DNA of 64,000 nucleotides from Raineyella antarctica (GTDB lineage: Bacteria > Actinomycetota > Actinomycetes > Propionibacteriales > Propionibacteriaceae): positions 1-64,000 of the forward strand of contig NZ_FMYF01000014.1 in NCBI RefSeq assembly GCF_900092135.1, written 5' to 3'. The notes below the pieces were generated by a model, which worked only from the letters and a program-made list of their open reading frames with translations, had not been told where the DNA came from and did not search any database. Below, piece by piece: positions 49,085-57,294 of the stretch; within the stretch, counting starts at the first letter, position 1, and each line of letters begins with the position of its first letter. The position numbers and the translations under genes were made by a program.

Positions 49085-49504
49085 ATGGGACTCGATCCGG
49101 CCTACCCCTACGTGGGGATCAACGATCTCGAGCACGGCCATGCCACCGTCTACGACGAGCGCCACCGGCCCATCGGCCGGCTCGGCCCGTCCCCGTACGA
49201 ATCCCCCCATGTCAACGTGACCTGCATCCTCCGTGCCTGGAGATGCCGGGACTGGTACAAGCTGCTCAACCCGGCCGGCTTCAGTCCCACCGCCAAGGAG
49301 GGGTTCGTCTCCGCGCGCGAGACCAGTCCGGGCCCTTCCTCGCTGCCGATCCCGCGCTGCGCGTCCCGGTGCTGGTGGCCCTGGTTGTGGTGGCTCCTGC
49401 TGCCGGTGGTGGTCGCGATCGTCGTCGTGGTCACGCGCAGGCGTGACAAGCCCATGCCTCCTCCGGACACCGAGCCTGTCGAGGCCGAGCAGCCGGACGA
49501 CTGA
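49085..49504 (+). CDS. hypothetical protein with C-terminal membrane anchor
   Basis: 139 residues; unrecognised. The first 90 residues are soluble with a patch of cysteines and tryptophans (CILRAWRCRDWYKLLNPAGF). A single hydrophobic helix at about 97-118 is followed by TRRRDK and an acidic tail, so the bulk would lie outside and the tail in the cytoplasm, or it is a tail-anchored protein. No Shine-Dalgarno sequence precedes the ATG at 49085. A cupin gene follows 35 bases later. Confidence 0.5.
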   Translation: MGLDPAYPYVGINDLEHGHATVYDERHRPIGRLGPSPYESPHVNVTCILRAWRCRDWYKLLNPAGFSPTAKEGFVSARETSPGPSSLPIPRCASRCWWPWLWWLLLPVVVAIVVVVTRRRDKPMPPPDTEPVEAEQPDD

Positions 49505-49539
49505 ACGCCCAGTAAGCAGTCGAACAGAAGGGCACCACC

Positions 49540-49866
49540 ATGGCCGACCTGAACGTGAACGAGATCGTGAGCGAACTGACCGAGAAGGCCTCCGGCGGTG
49601 ACGCGGGCAGGGCCAGCCTCACGCTGTACGGCGGCCACGACAAGTCGCTGCGCCAGACGCTGATCGTCCTGTTGGAAGGCCATGAGCTGGCCGAGCACGC
49701 CAGCCCGGGCGAGGCCACCCTGCTCGTCTTCAACGGCCGCGTACGCCTCAGCACCCAGGCGGAATCCTACGAAGGCGCGCCGGGCGACCTGATCCCCATC
49801 CCGCCGTCGCCGCACAGCCTGTTGGCGCTCAGTGACGCAGCGGTGCTGCTGACAGTCGCGAAGTAG
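49540..49866 (+). CDS. small cupin domain protein
   Basis: 108-residue single cupin barrel. The blocks LEGHELAEHASPGEATLLVFNGRVRL and GAPGDLIPIPPSPHSLLAL match cupin motifs 1 and 2. The first motif keeps only part of the usual HxHx(3,4)E set (H-x-L-x-E-H) and the second retains one His, so metal binding is possible but reduced. Such proteins often bind small ligands. GAAGGG lies eight bases before the ATG at 49540. Confidence 0.78.
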   Translation: MADLNVNEIVSELTEKASGGDAGRASLTLYGGHDKSLRQTLIVLLEGHELAEHASPGEATLLVFNGRVRLSTQAESYEGAPGDLIPIPPSPHSLLALSDAAVLLTVAK

Positions 49867-50058
49867 CGGGTAGGTCAGGTAGCGCAGGGGTGTTGCTCGG
49901 GAGGGTCCCGGCCTAGCATCGAAGTGTCGACATCCGAGGTGGCGACCGCTGCGGCCGGTCCTGGAGCTTGGGTTCGCGGCGGCGGCAAGGGGAGTGCCGG
50001 CCGTGGGGGAGCGCTCGTCGCTCTGTTCGGACAACACGCCCAGCGATCGAAGGACAGG

Positions 50059-50601
50059 ATGATGAAGGTACTGGTCACGTACGCGTCCCGGCACGGATCA
50101 ACAGCCGGGATCGCCGAACGCATCACCGACACGCTCAACTCCCGCGGTCACCAAGCCCACGTGGTGCCGGTCGAGGAGGTGGAGGAGCTCGCCGGCGCCG
50201 AGGCCGTGGTCATCGGGGCGGCGGCGTACATGTACCACTGGCTCAAGCCGGCGCTGAAGTTCGCCCGGCGCCATCGCGACGAGTTGTCCAAGCTGCCGGT
50301 CTGGCTGTTCAGCAGCGGGCCGCTCGGCACCGACACGATGGAGGAGGGCAAGGACGTCCTGGAGACCTCTCGCCCCAAGGAGTTCGACGAGCTGGTCGAG
50401 CACCTGCAGCCCCGCGGGGACCAGGTGTTCTTCGGCGCGTACGACCCCGAGGCGGAGCCGATCGGGATGGCTGAGCGGATTACCCGCGCGATGCCGGCCG
50501 CGAAGGAGGCCCTGCCGGCGGGCGACTTCCGCGACTGGGAGGCGATCGACGCCTGGGCGGGCCAGATCGCCGATGAACTGGACGCGATCGCGGCTGGCTG
50601 A
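50059..50601 (+). CDS. flavodoxin domain protein (HemG-like)
   Basis: 180-residue flavodoxin-fold protein of the menaquinone-dependent protoporphyrinogen oxidase (HemG) type. The FMN phosphate loop is TYASRHGSTAGIAERI at residues 7-22; the second FMN contact is GAAAYMYHWLKPALKF, and a SSGPLG segment provides the third. The HemG-specific long insertion is short, so it may simply be an electron carrier or general flavoprotein. AAGGACAGG precedes tandem ATGs (50059, 50062). No haem genes are nearby. Confidence 0.83.
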   Translation: MMKVLVTYASRHGSTAGIAERITDTLNSRGHQAHVVPVEEVEELAGAEAVVIGAAAYMYHWLKPALKFARRHRDELSKLPVWLFSSGPLGTDTMEEGKDVLETSRPKEFDELVEHLQPRGDQVFFGAYDPEAEPIGMAERITRAMPAAKEALPAGDFRDWEAIDAWAGQIADELDAIAAG

Positions 50602-50747
50602 GCTGAGGGTTTCCGACGAACCATTGACACCTTCGGACCTCAGGCGGACAGTCGAGACGTACGGCGGATCTCCCGGCACCACAGGGAAGCGAACCCACGC
50701 AGGCCCCCGGGAGATCACACGCCCAGGTCCGGGGGGAAGTAAGAACC

Positions 50748-52895
50748 ATGTCCGACAGCCCAGTGACACTGTTCGACGAGCGGCAATTGGCCGGCACCAC
50801 CGTCGCCCTCGAGGAGGGCGAAACGCGCTTCACCGGCGGCTTCAACGACGCCGCCTCATCGGTCCACGTGACCGACGGCTACTGCGCGATCCTGTACGCG
50901 GACGCCAACGAGTTCGGCGGCTACGGCGCCTCGGTCGACCTGCTCGAGGACTGCCCCGACCTGTCGGTGTACGGCTTTGACAAGGAGACCTCGGCGGTCC
51001 AGGTCTTCCGCACCGAGCGCGACGGCTTCGTCTGGGCCCGGGCGGCCCTCCGCGACGGCCAGGTCGTGCCGGGCCACTGGGAGCGCAAGCGCGCCGCCTC
51101 CAGCACGCCCCTGAACGGACCGACCGCGGTGGTGTCGCCTCCGTCCCCGCCGCGGACCGCGCCGGCCTCTGGCGGGGGCCCGGTCGTCCGTGACCACCGC
51201 GGCGAGGGGGAGGGCGATGCCATCATCCGGGACCACCGCTCCTCCAAGATCAAGCACGTCTTCGTGCTCATGCTGGAGAACCGCTCGTTCGACCACATGC
51301 TCGGCTTCTCCGGCATCACGGGCACCGACGCGGCGACCGGCCAACCCACCACCATCGAGGGGCTGACCGGGTCGGAGTCCAACACCTACCAGGGCACCAC
51401 GTACGCCGTCCGGCGCGGCGCCCCCGACCGCGCACCCCACGATCCTGGGCACAACTTCACCGCCGTGCTGGAACAGCTCTGCGGCGAAGGGGTGACCTAC
51501 AGCAGCGGCCAGGCCTACCCGCCGATCTCCAACTCCGGGTTCGTGGCGAGCTACGCCGGCAGCCATCCCGACCTGCCCGACGGCTCGATGTACTGCTACT
51601 CGCCCGACCAGCTGCCGGTCCTGACCGCGCTGGCCCGCGAGTTCGCCGTCTGCGACCACTGGTTCTGCTCGCTGCCCGGGCCGACCGAACCCAACCGCTG
51701 GTTCGTCCACGCCGCGACCTCCGGCGACTTCGACGAGAGCCCCTCGACGGAGGAGTACATCACCAGCCACCTGACCCCGTGGTCGGGCATCTCCTTCGCG
51801 AGCGGGACGATCTTCGACAAGCTGGAGGACGCCGACATCCCCTACCGCATCTATGCCGGTGACAGCTTCCCCAACGTCGGCCTGCTCAAGGGGATCAGTC
51901 GGACCTTCGACATCGACGAGTTCGACGAGGACTTCGCCGACGACGTCGCCTCACCCGACTACGACGCTGCGTACACGTTCATCGAGCCGAGCTACGACGC
52001 CTTCTCGGAGTTCGAGGACGGCACCTCCCAGCACCCGCTGGCCAGCGCGCGGGCGGGGGAGATGTTGATCAAGAAGACGTACGAGGCACTCCGGCGCTCG
52101 CCGATCTGGGAGTCCAGCCTGCTCGTGATCACGTACGACGAGCACGGTGGGTTCTACGACCACGTGGCTCCGCCGGCGGCGCGGCCGACGGGCTACCGGG
52201 GACGCTCGTCCGGGTTCACCTTCGACCGGCTCGGTCCCCGGGTCCCGGCCGTCATCGTCTCCCCGCTGATCCCCAAGAACCTGATCGACCACCACACTTA
52301 CGAGCACTCGAGCGTGGCGGCGACGCTGGTGAGGCTCTTCGGACTCGGCGAGTTCACGCCGAGGACGGCGACCAGTTCGGACCTGAAGCCCCTCGCCCGG
52401 TTGGAGACCCCGCGTACGGACGCGCCGATGACCCTGCCCGAGCCCGCCGGCGGGAGCACGCTCGCCCGGGTGGTGCCCACGCCGTTGCAGCAGGCCCAGG
52501 CCAAGCGCCCCGACCGCGCCATCGAGGACGACCCGACCGGGATCATCGGGGCGACCGTGATGTCCGGTCTCAGCCAGCACCTGGAGGTCACCCCCGAGAG
52601 CGAGCACGAGGCGATCATCGGCCGGGTCCACGCGCTGCAGACGTACGGCGAGGCACTGGAGTACCTCAAGGAGGTCGACGCCCTGGTCAGGCAGGGCAGG
52701 CAGAACGCCGGGATCACCAGGAGCGCCACCGTCCGCCGGCGTCGAGCGATGACAACCTCGACGACGCCGCCCACCACGACGGCGGCCGCCACGACGCCGC
52801 CCACCGCGACACCGACGGCCCCGACAATGCCTCGGGACCGGTTGCTGAACAACGTCACCTGGCGTGGAGGGGGCCCTCGGCGCGCAGGCGGTTGA
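50748..52895 (+). CDS. phospholipase C-like phosphoesterase with beta/gamma-crystallin-like N-terminus
   Basis: 715-residue protein. Residues 1-90 look like a beta/gamma-crystallin or related barrel (VTLFDERQLAGTTVAL, then ILYADANEFGGYG), which often binds calcium. From about 165 comes a PLC/acid phosphatase of the alkaline phosphatase superfamily: VFVLMLENRSFDHMLGF with Asn, HNF, CDHWFCSLPGPTEPNR, TYDEHGGFYDHVAPP, and the late EHSSVAATL. Substrates in the family are phosphatidylcholine or sphingomyelin. Members are normally exported by a Tat signal, but none is visible here. The C-terminal 60 residues are Thr/Pro-rich and end in an Arg/Gly tail. The 3' end overlaps the next, convergent gene by 41 bases. 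Confidence 0.83.
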   Translation: MSDSPVTLFDERQLAGTTVALEEGETRFTGGFNDAASSVHVTDGYCAILYADANEFGGYGASVDLLEDCPDLSVYGFDKETSAVQVFRTERDGFVWARAALRDGQVVPGHWERKRAASSTPLNGPTAVVSPPSPPRTAPASGGGPVVRDHRGEGEGDAIIRDHRSSKIKHVFVLMLENRSFDHMLGFSGITGTDAATGQPTTIEGLTGSESNTYQGTTYAVRRGAPDRAPHDPGHNFTAVLEQLCGEGVTYSSGQAYPPISNSGFVASYAGSHPDLPDGSMYCYSPDQLPVLTALAREFAVCDHWFCSLPGPTEPNRWFVHAATSGDFDESPSTEEYITSHLTPWSGISFASGTIFDKLEDADIPYRIYAGDSFPNVGLLKGISRTFDIDEFDEDFADDVASPDYDAAYTFIEPSYDAFSEFEDGTSQHPLASARAGEMLIKKTYEALRRSPIWESSLLVITYDEHGGFYDHVAPPAARPTGYRGRSSGFTFDRLGPRVPAVIVSPLIPKNLIDHHTYEHSSVAATLVRLFGLGEFTPRTATSSDLKPLARLETPRTDAPMTLPEPAGGSTLARVVPTPLQQAQAKRPDRAIEDDPTGIIGATVMSGLSQHLEVTPESEHEAIIGRVHALQTYGEALEYLKEVDALVRQGRQNAGITRSATVRRRRAMTTSTTPPTTTAAATTPPTATPTAPTMPRDRLLNNVTWRGGGPRRAGG

Positions 52896-53901
52896 TCTGG
52901 TCCACCAGGTGGGAGTCGTCGATCTGGCGTCGGACGAAGTCGGACGAGTAGACGCTGTCTGCGGCGCCATACTTGCGTCCGAGGGTCTGCAGGGCCAGAC
53001 GTACGGACTCGGCTCTCAACGCCTCCAGCGGCGCCGAGTCCGATAGCCACCGCACGGTCTCCAGGAGGACCGACGTCTGCATCGAGGCGAGGGCGAGATT
53101 GTGCTCGTAGCAGGCCAGCTTCTCGGCGGGCTGGTAGAGCGACCAGATAGCCTGTCCGCTGCCGAGGGCGACGCGAACAGTGTCGGCGAACCGCGTCGTC
53201 GGGGGACCGACGACCATGCTCTCCAGTGGTGCGAGGGTGCCGGTCAATGGCGCGGCGGACATCAGGCACAGGCTGGCCAGGAGCCGATGTACCTCGTCGC
53301 CGGCCTGGGGCGTGGGACTGTCCCAGTCCTTCGCCTTCGTGACCACTGCGACGGTGCGGGCTCGCTTCTCCTCCGATCCGGAGGGATCGGGCTGGCCCAG
53401 GCAGTTCACCTCGGCGTCGTCCAGCAGCATGTCCAGCACACCGTTCATCGACCTCGCGCCGCCTTGGACGCGTACGTTGGCGGTCAACTCGGCCAGGGAT
53501 GCCAGCAGGAGCGGTGCGGTGTGGTCGCCGGTGATCACGGCTGTCACCATCACCCCGGTGCCGGTGGGATAGAGGAACTGGGCGCAGCCCAATTCGGCCC
53601 CCGCGACCGTCGACTCGAGCACGATGGTCGGCTCCCGGCGCAGGGGTACTTGGTGCTGCCATGCGCCGTGAGGGCTCACCGATTCGTAGCTGCCGCCGAC
53701 CTCCCACTTCCAGAAGTTGCTGTACGCCCGATCGGAGGCCCACGGTGGCCGCCAGTCCCCGCCGCCCGCCGATGCATCTGTCCAGGCGCTTCTGTAGCTG
53801 GCCTCATTGGACAGGTCGGGGGATCCGGCACCGCGGGTGAAACGCGAGGGCTGGGCACGAGCCAATGACCAGCTGACCACGATCGATTCGATGGTTCCCA
53901 T
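52855..53901 (-). CDS. hypothetical protein
   Basis: 348 residues; not recognised. The first half has several Trp residues (WTDASAGGGDWRPPWASDRAYSNFWKWEVGG in pieces) and appears soluble; the second half is helical. It has no signal peptide and no membrane segment. The ATG at 53901 has GGGGA at eight bases. It is convergent with the phospholipase gene and overlaps it, and lies downstream of the CARDB-like membrane protein on the same strand, from which a strong hairpin separates it. The lack of any familiar motif makes function unassignable. Confidence 0.6.
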   Translation of the reverse strand: MGTIESIVVSWSLARAQPSRFTRGAGSPDLSNEASYRSAWTDASAGGGDWRPPWASDRAYSNFWKWEVGGSYESVSPHGAWQHQVPLRREPTIVLESTVAGAELGCAQFLYPTGTGVMVTAVITGDHTAPLLLASLAELTANVRVQGGARSMNGVLDMLLDDAEVNCLGQPDPSGSEEKRARTVAVVTKAKDWDSPTPQAGDEVHRLLASLCLMSAAPLTGTLAPLESMVVGPPTTRFADTVRVALGSGQAIWSLYQPAEKLACYEHNLALASMQTSVLLETVRWLSDSAPLEALRAESVRLALQTLGRKYGAADSVYSSDFVRRQIDDSHLVDQINRLRAEGPLHAR

Positions 53902-53971
53902 AGGTACGTCCCCTTGGTGGTGTTAGCGTGAAGATGACTACCTTGATAAAGGTGCCGCAGTTGATGGGCGC

Positions 53972-54004
53972 GTTTGGCCGGGTGCCTCTGGCGCCCGGCC
54001 AGAC
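53972..54004 (-). terminator. hairpin between two leftward hypothetical genes
   Basis: A 15-bp stem with two G-T pairs (53972-53986 with 53990-54004) closed by TCT, 13 bases after the stop of the CARDB-like gene on the minus strand. Confidence 0.65.
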
Positions 54005-54016
54005 CTTTGTGCCCTG

Positions 54017-55573
54017 CTAGGAGCGAGGTCTCAGCAGGACCACCGGCAGGTCCCGCTTGGTGAGGTCTGCAGGATTCAGCACCGCGGGTTTCAGCACGGC
54101 ACCCTGCTGGAAGTCCGGATTGGTGTCCTTGCGACGGTTCAGCAGCAGGAACCATGTCCGCATCGGCTTCTTCGAGAGGTCTTTCTGGAATCGGGCGAGG
54201 TCTTTTCCGTCGAGTTTGCCGGTGTCATAGAGAATCAGCGGGGCGACCAGCACCCTGCCGTCGCCCTGCCGGCGCAGGAGAGCGAGTTCTTGTCCACTCG
54301 CACTGGTGAAGGCTTCCCGCTCGAGGCTGCGATCCCAGCAGCGCAGCGCGAAGACGGACAGCACCTTCAGGCCCGTCTGGCCCTCTTGGGGAACGAAGAG
54401 CTCGACCATGATCGTGCGCACGACGACGATGGCCGCCCACAGTGCGAGCGCCATGCCGGCCGCCAGCAGCCACACGTAGAGGATGTCGTCGAGTCCGTAG
54501 CTGCGTCGGTAGTCGCGCCGCTCACCCAGCCAACCGGTGATGGCGGGATACAGGAAGGGAAGCGACAGGGTGGGGAGCAGGGCGAACACCCAGAGCGTGA
54601 TGCTCTTGGCATCGAGCCCGGCCTTGGCGGTGGCGTCCTTCTTCCGAGGCCACACGTACGTCCAGAGGGACCACAGCACCAGGACGAAGACCAGACCGGG
54701 GACGAACAGCAGGGCGGGCACCCCCAGGACGGTCAGGACGCCCGACTCCCCGAGGACCTCGAATGTCAGGGCCTGGCTCGCCACCGCCGTCGTCGCGCGC
54801 TGGTTCACCTGGTTGACCGCTTGGACGCTCAGCACCATCAGGGCGGTTCCGGGTTGCAGGGCGTCGGTGGCGTCCAGGTGGAGGTGGACGATGCTGCGGT
54901 CGCCCGGACCGAGCTGGTCGAGTTCCGCCAGGGCCAGACGGCCGTTGGCGCCGTCGACCGTTCGGCCGCTGGGCGCGAGCTGGCTGACCGACAAGGACGA
55001 GGGGTAGCTCACCGTTGCACTTGTCAGCTTCTGCGGCTGATCACTGGTGTTGGCGATGGTGAAGAACACGTCTGTCGACTGGTACTGCAGAAGCGTCGCC
55101 TTCCCGGCGGATGCCTCGACTGTCACCGGCGCCGGTTCGGCGGTGGCGGGTGGTTCGTCCTTCACCTGCAGGGTGCTGACGACTGCGCTTCGTCCGGATC
55201 CCCCACGACCGAAGGTGACGACGGCATTGGTCGCGCCGCTTCGCGTGGTGCTGTCGAAGGTGACCGTCACAGGGATCGCGGAAGATTCTCCGGCGCCGAC
55301 TCCTGTGGGCGGGTGGTCCGGAACGGCCGTGATTCCCGGATCTGATGCGAACGTGATGTTCACATCGGTCAGGGGTGATGTGCTCTGGTTGTCGATCAGG
55401 AGGATCACCGTTCGTGAGGCTCCCTTCCCGATCGCCACGGTGTCAGTGGAGAAGGACACCGTCACGCCGGTGGCGGCGATCGCGTCGGGTGGCGCGCTGA
55501 CGGCAGCCCCTGCCGCTCCGAGCAGGAGCAACAACAGTCCTATGGCGCAGGTGCGGACAGAGCGCGGTCCCAT
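54017..55573 (-). CDS. secreted/membrane protein with Ig-like (CARDB/NEW3-like) domains
   Basis: 518 residues. The signal peptide (CAIGLLLLLLGAAGAAV) leads into two Ig-like segments at about 35-140 and 150-280 (VTVSFSTDTVAIGKGASRTVILL, TVEASAGKATLLQYQSTDVFFTI), followed by three to four membrane helices (about 285-310, 330-352, 373-400) and a charged cytoplasmic C-terminal region of about 120 residues (PMRTWFLLLNRRKD). The shape is that of an extracellular binding domain coupled to an intracellular domain. Function unknown. The ATG at 55573 has GAGGAG five bases upstream. Confidence 0.6.
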   Translation of the reverse strand: MGPRSVRTCAIGLLLLLLGAAGAAVSAPPDAIAATGVTVSFSTDTVAIGKGASRTVILLIDNQSTSPLTDVNITFASDPGITAVPDHPPTGVGAGESSAIPVTVTFDSTTRSGATNAVVTFGRGGSGRSAVVSTLQVKDEPPATAEPAPVTVEASAGKATLLQYQSTDVFFTIANTSDQPQKLTSATVSYPSSLSVSQLAPSGRTVDGANGRLALAELDQLGPGDRSIVHLHLDATDALQPGTALMVLSVQAVNQVNQRATTAVASQALTFEVLGESGVLTVLGVPALLFVPGLVFVLVLWSLWTYVWPRKKDATAKAGLDAKSITLWVFALLPTLSLPFLYPAITGWLGERRDYRRSYGLDDILYVWLLAAGMALALWAAIVVVRTIMVELFVPQEGQTGLKVLSVFALRCWDRSLEREAFTSASGQELALLRRQGDGRVLVAPLILYDTGKLDGKDLARFQKDLSKKPMRTWFLLLNRRKDTNPDFQQGAVLKPAVLNPADLTKRDLPVVLLRPRS

Positions 55574-55685
55574 GGTTACTCCTCGGGCGATATCACGCGC
55601 AATTCTGTCATTCCGGGGCCACTGATGAATCTCGAATGGAAAAGGACGAAGTCCGGCCGTACGTCGTCGGGTTCGCTCGCGAAGG

Positions 55686-55985
55686 TCAGGTCGCGCGGGA
55701 CGCGAGGTTGTCGAGATCCGCTCGAAGCCTCGCGATCAACCTTTCTGTCGACGTGTTCGAAGCTGCCAGTTGGGCGAGCAGGAGGTCGCGGGCCACGGTG
55801 GATACCGGCAGCCCGCGCCGGTCGGCCAGGTCCTCCAGCGCACCCAGTTCCTCCACGTTCAGGCGCACCTGCAGGGTCTTGGCCCGTCGATGGCCGCGGG
55901 TCACCTTGCTGCCGGCCTTGATAGCTGCATCGGGATTACGCTCGCTGGCCGTGCTTTCAGCCGCGATCAGATCATTGATCGACAT
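55686..55985 (-). CDS. ribbon-helix-helix antitoxin-like protein
   Basis: 99-residue protein with a CopG/BrnA-like ribbon-helix-helix centre (LQVRLNVEELGALEDLADRRGLPVSTVARDLLLAQL, split here as strand, helix 1, helix 2) after a basic 35-residue N-terminus. Antitoxins of this type bind their toxin and repress the operon. The ATG at 55985 has GAGGAG seven bases upstream, and the first 14 bases overlap the toxin gene. Encoded second in the pair, as in BrnTA systems. The C-terminal helix (TERLIARLRADLDNLA) could bind the toxin. Confidence 0.75.
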   Translation of the reverse strand: MSINDLIAAESTASERNPDAAIKAGSKVTRGHRRAKTLQVRLNVEELGALEDLADRRGLPVSTVARDLLLAQLAASNTSTERLIARLRADLDNLASRAT

Positions 55986-56265
55986 CTGTCTTCTCCTCTC
56001 GGTATCGCCGCTGGTCGGTGCCATTCGAGCGCCAAGCATTGACTCCCCATGTGACACCGGAGTCCGGCAGCACGATCACGGTGATGAGTGCCTGGATCGA
56101 GGATGACCAACCGATCACCCGGATGGTCCTCCCTGAGACGGACGCCGGGTCGGGTTCGATGACCAGCCTGTTCGGATCAGCGAATGCTTCGTCGGCGGCC
56201 GCAGGGGTCAGCCCGTGCTTGGAGATGTAGTCGCCCCGATGCCGCCAGTCGATGCCCTCGCCCAC
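55972..56265 (-). CDS. BrnT-like toxin
   Basis: 97-residue protein resembling the BrnT/ParE-fold ribonuclease toxin family: RHRGDYISKHGLTPAAADEAFADPNRLVIEPD followed by VRVIGWSSSIQALITVIVL-type core strands and a terminal WRSNGTDQRRYREE in place of the family's R-x-A-x-x-x-E-R-x-x-Y. The N-terminal KHG and the late arginine/tyrosine ending are the key points. The start is GTG at 56265. It overlaps the antitoxin gene by 14 bases, giving the toxin-first order. Assignment to BrnT is by pattern, not proof. Confidence 0.68.
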   Translation of the reverse strand: MGEGIDWRHRGDYISKHGLTPAAADEAFADPNRLVIEPDPASVSGRTIRVIGWSSSIQALITVIVLPDSGVTWGVNAWRSNGTDQRRYREEKTDVDQ

Positions 56266-56270
56266 CTCTG

Positions 56271-56283
56271 AAGTGTACTACTT
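56271..56283. promoter_or_regulatory. dyad upstream of the toxin-antitoxin pair
   Basis: AAGT-GTACT-ACTT, six bases before the toxin start. A candidate autoregulatory site for the antitoxin. Confidence 0.35.
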
Positions 56284-56508
56284 CCGTATTACGTAGGGAG
56301 GTGTCTGCGCGCGGTCACAGGCAGCACTGCTGGGCCCTTTCGGCCGATGGTCCGACTGGGTCTCTGAGGCCTGGACGAGACGGGTGACGGCCACGTTCGA
56401 GCTGGCTGCGCTCGGCTCTGGTGGCCGGTTCCCGCTCGGCGTATGTTGTTTTTCGTAACGAATTCCTCTCCGGCAAGTCCTCACTGCACGAGGATGTGGA
56501 GGACCGCG

Positions 56509-57294
56509 ATGACCTCACGTGGATTCGCCGTGGCGATCGTCACGCTCCTTCTTGGCCTCGGACTGACGCTGACGGGATGTGCGCAGCGGGGTCCTTCCGC
56601 TGGCCCGTCCGGGCAGGACTCTTCGACTCCATCGCAGACGACGGGACCATCCTCCAGCGCCGGACAGTCCCCATTGACCACCGCTACCAGCACTGCCAAG
56701 AGTTCGCCTGCCACGGGAGGATCGACCACGCCCGACGGTGCCGAAGATCCCAAGCAGACTCGCATCCGCACCGGCCCGGTGGCTTCCTTCGGCGGCCCGG
56801 CGTACGGCGATCAGGGCACCGATCGGATCGGGAACGGCATGTGGTGCGACACGATCCAGGTGTTCTGGGGAGGAGCCGTTCCGGCGGGTGTCACGTTCCG
56901 ATTCGACAGGGCTGTCACGAAGCCGTCCTCCGGCCTTGACGTTCGGCCGGGCACCTGCGGTACGAAGGGCGCCGACCGTACGTGCCTCGGCCTCACCTTC
57001 AGGTCCAGTGACAAGGAAGGCGTCACGTGCAGCATCGTCCTGCGGCCCAGGTCGAATTTCAGGGAAGGCACCACGATCACCTTCGAGGGCACCCTCACCT
57101 GCCCCACCAGTGCTGTGTGCAACCAGGTCGCCGCCCGCGAGGTGACTCCCGGTCCGCCCATCGTCGTGACGACCCCGTCGGGGGACTCGACCACCACGGG
57201 TGGCGAGTCCACAGGTAGCCCATCCGCCAGCCCGTCCGCGAGTGGCGCGTCGAGTAGCCCCTCCCCCAGCGGCGCCGCGACGACCGCCGGATGA
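56509..57294 (+). CDS. Ser/Thr-rich lipoprotein, function unknown
   Basis: 261-residue predicted lipoprotein: signal sequence with lipobox LTGC, then a Ser/Thr/Pro-rich linker (to about residue 85), a compact domain of about 110 residues with five cysteines (WCDTIQVFWGG, GTCGTKGADRTCLGL, TCSIVLRP, TLTCPTSAVCNQV) and another low-complexity Ser/Thr tail. I do not recognise the family. The cysteines suggest disulphides outside the cell. GGAGG is six bases upstream of the ATG at 56509. The next gene overlaps by four bases, so they are translated together. Confidence 0.6.
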   Translation: MTSRGFAVAIVTLLLGLGLTLTGCAQRGPSAGPSGQDSSTPSQTTGPSSSAGQSPLTTATSTAKSSPATGGSTTPDGAEDPKQTRIRTGPVASFGGPAYGDQGTDRIGNGMWCDTIQVFWGGAVPAGVTFRFDRAVTKPSSGLDVRPGTCGTKGADRTCLGLTFRSSDKEGVTCSIVLRPRSNFREGTTITFEGTLTCPTSAVCNQVAAREVTPGPPIVVTTPSGDSTTTGGESTGSPSASPSASGASSSPSPSGAATTAG

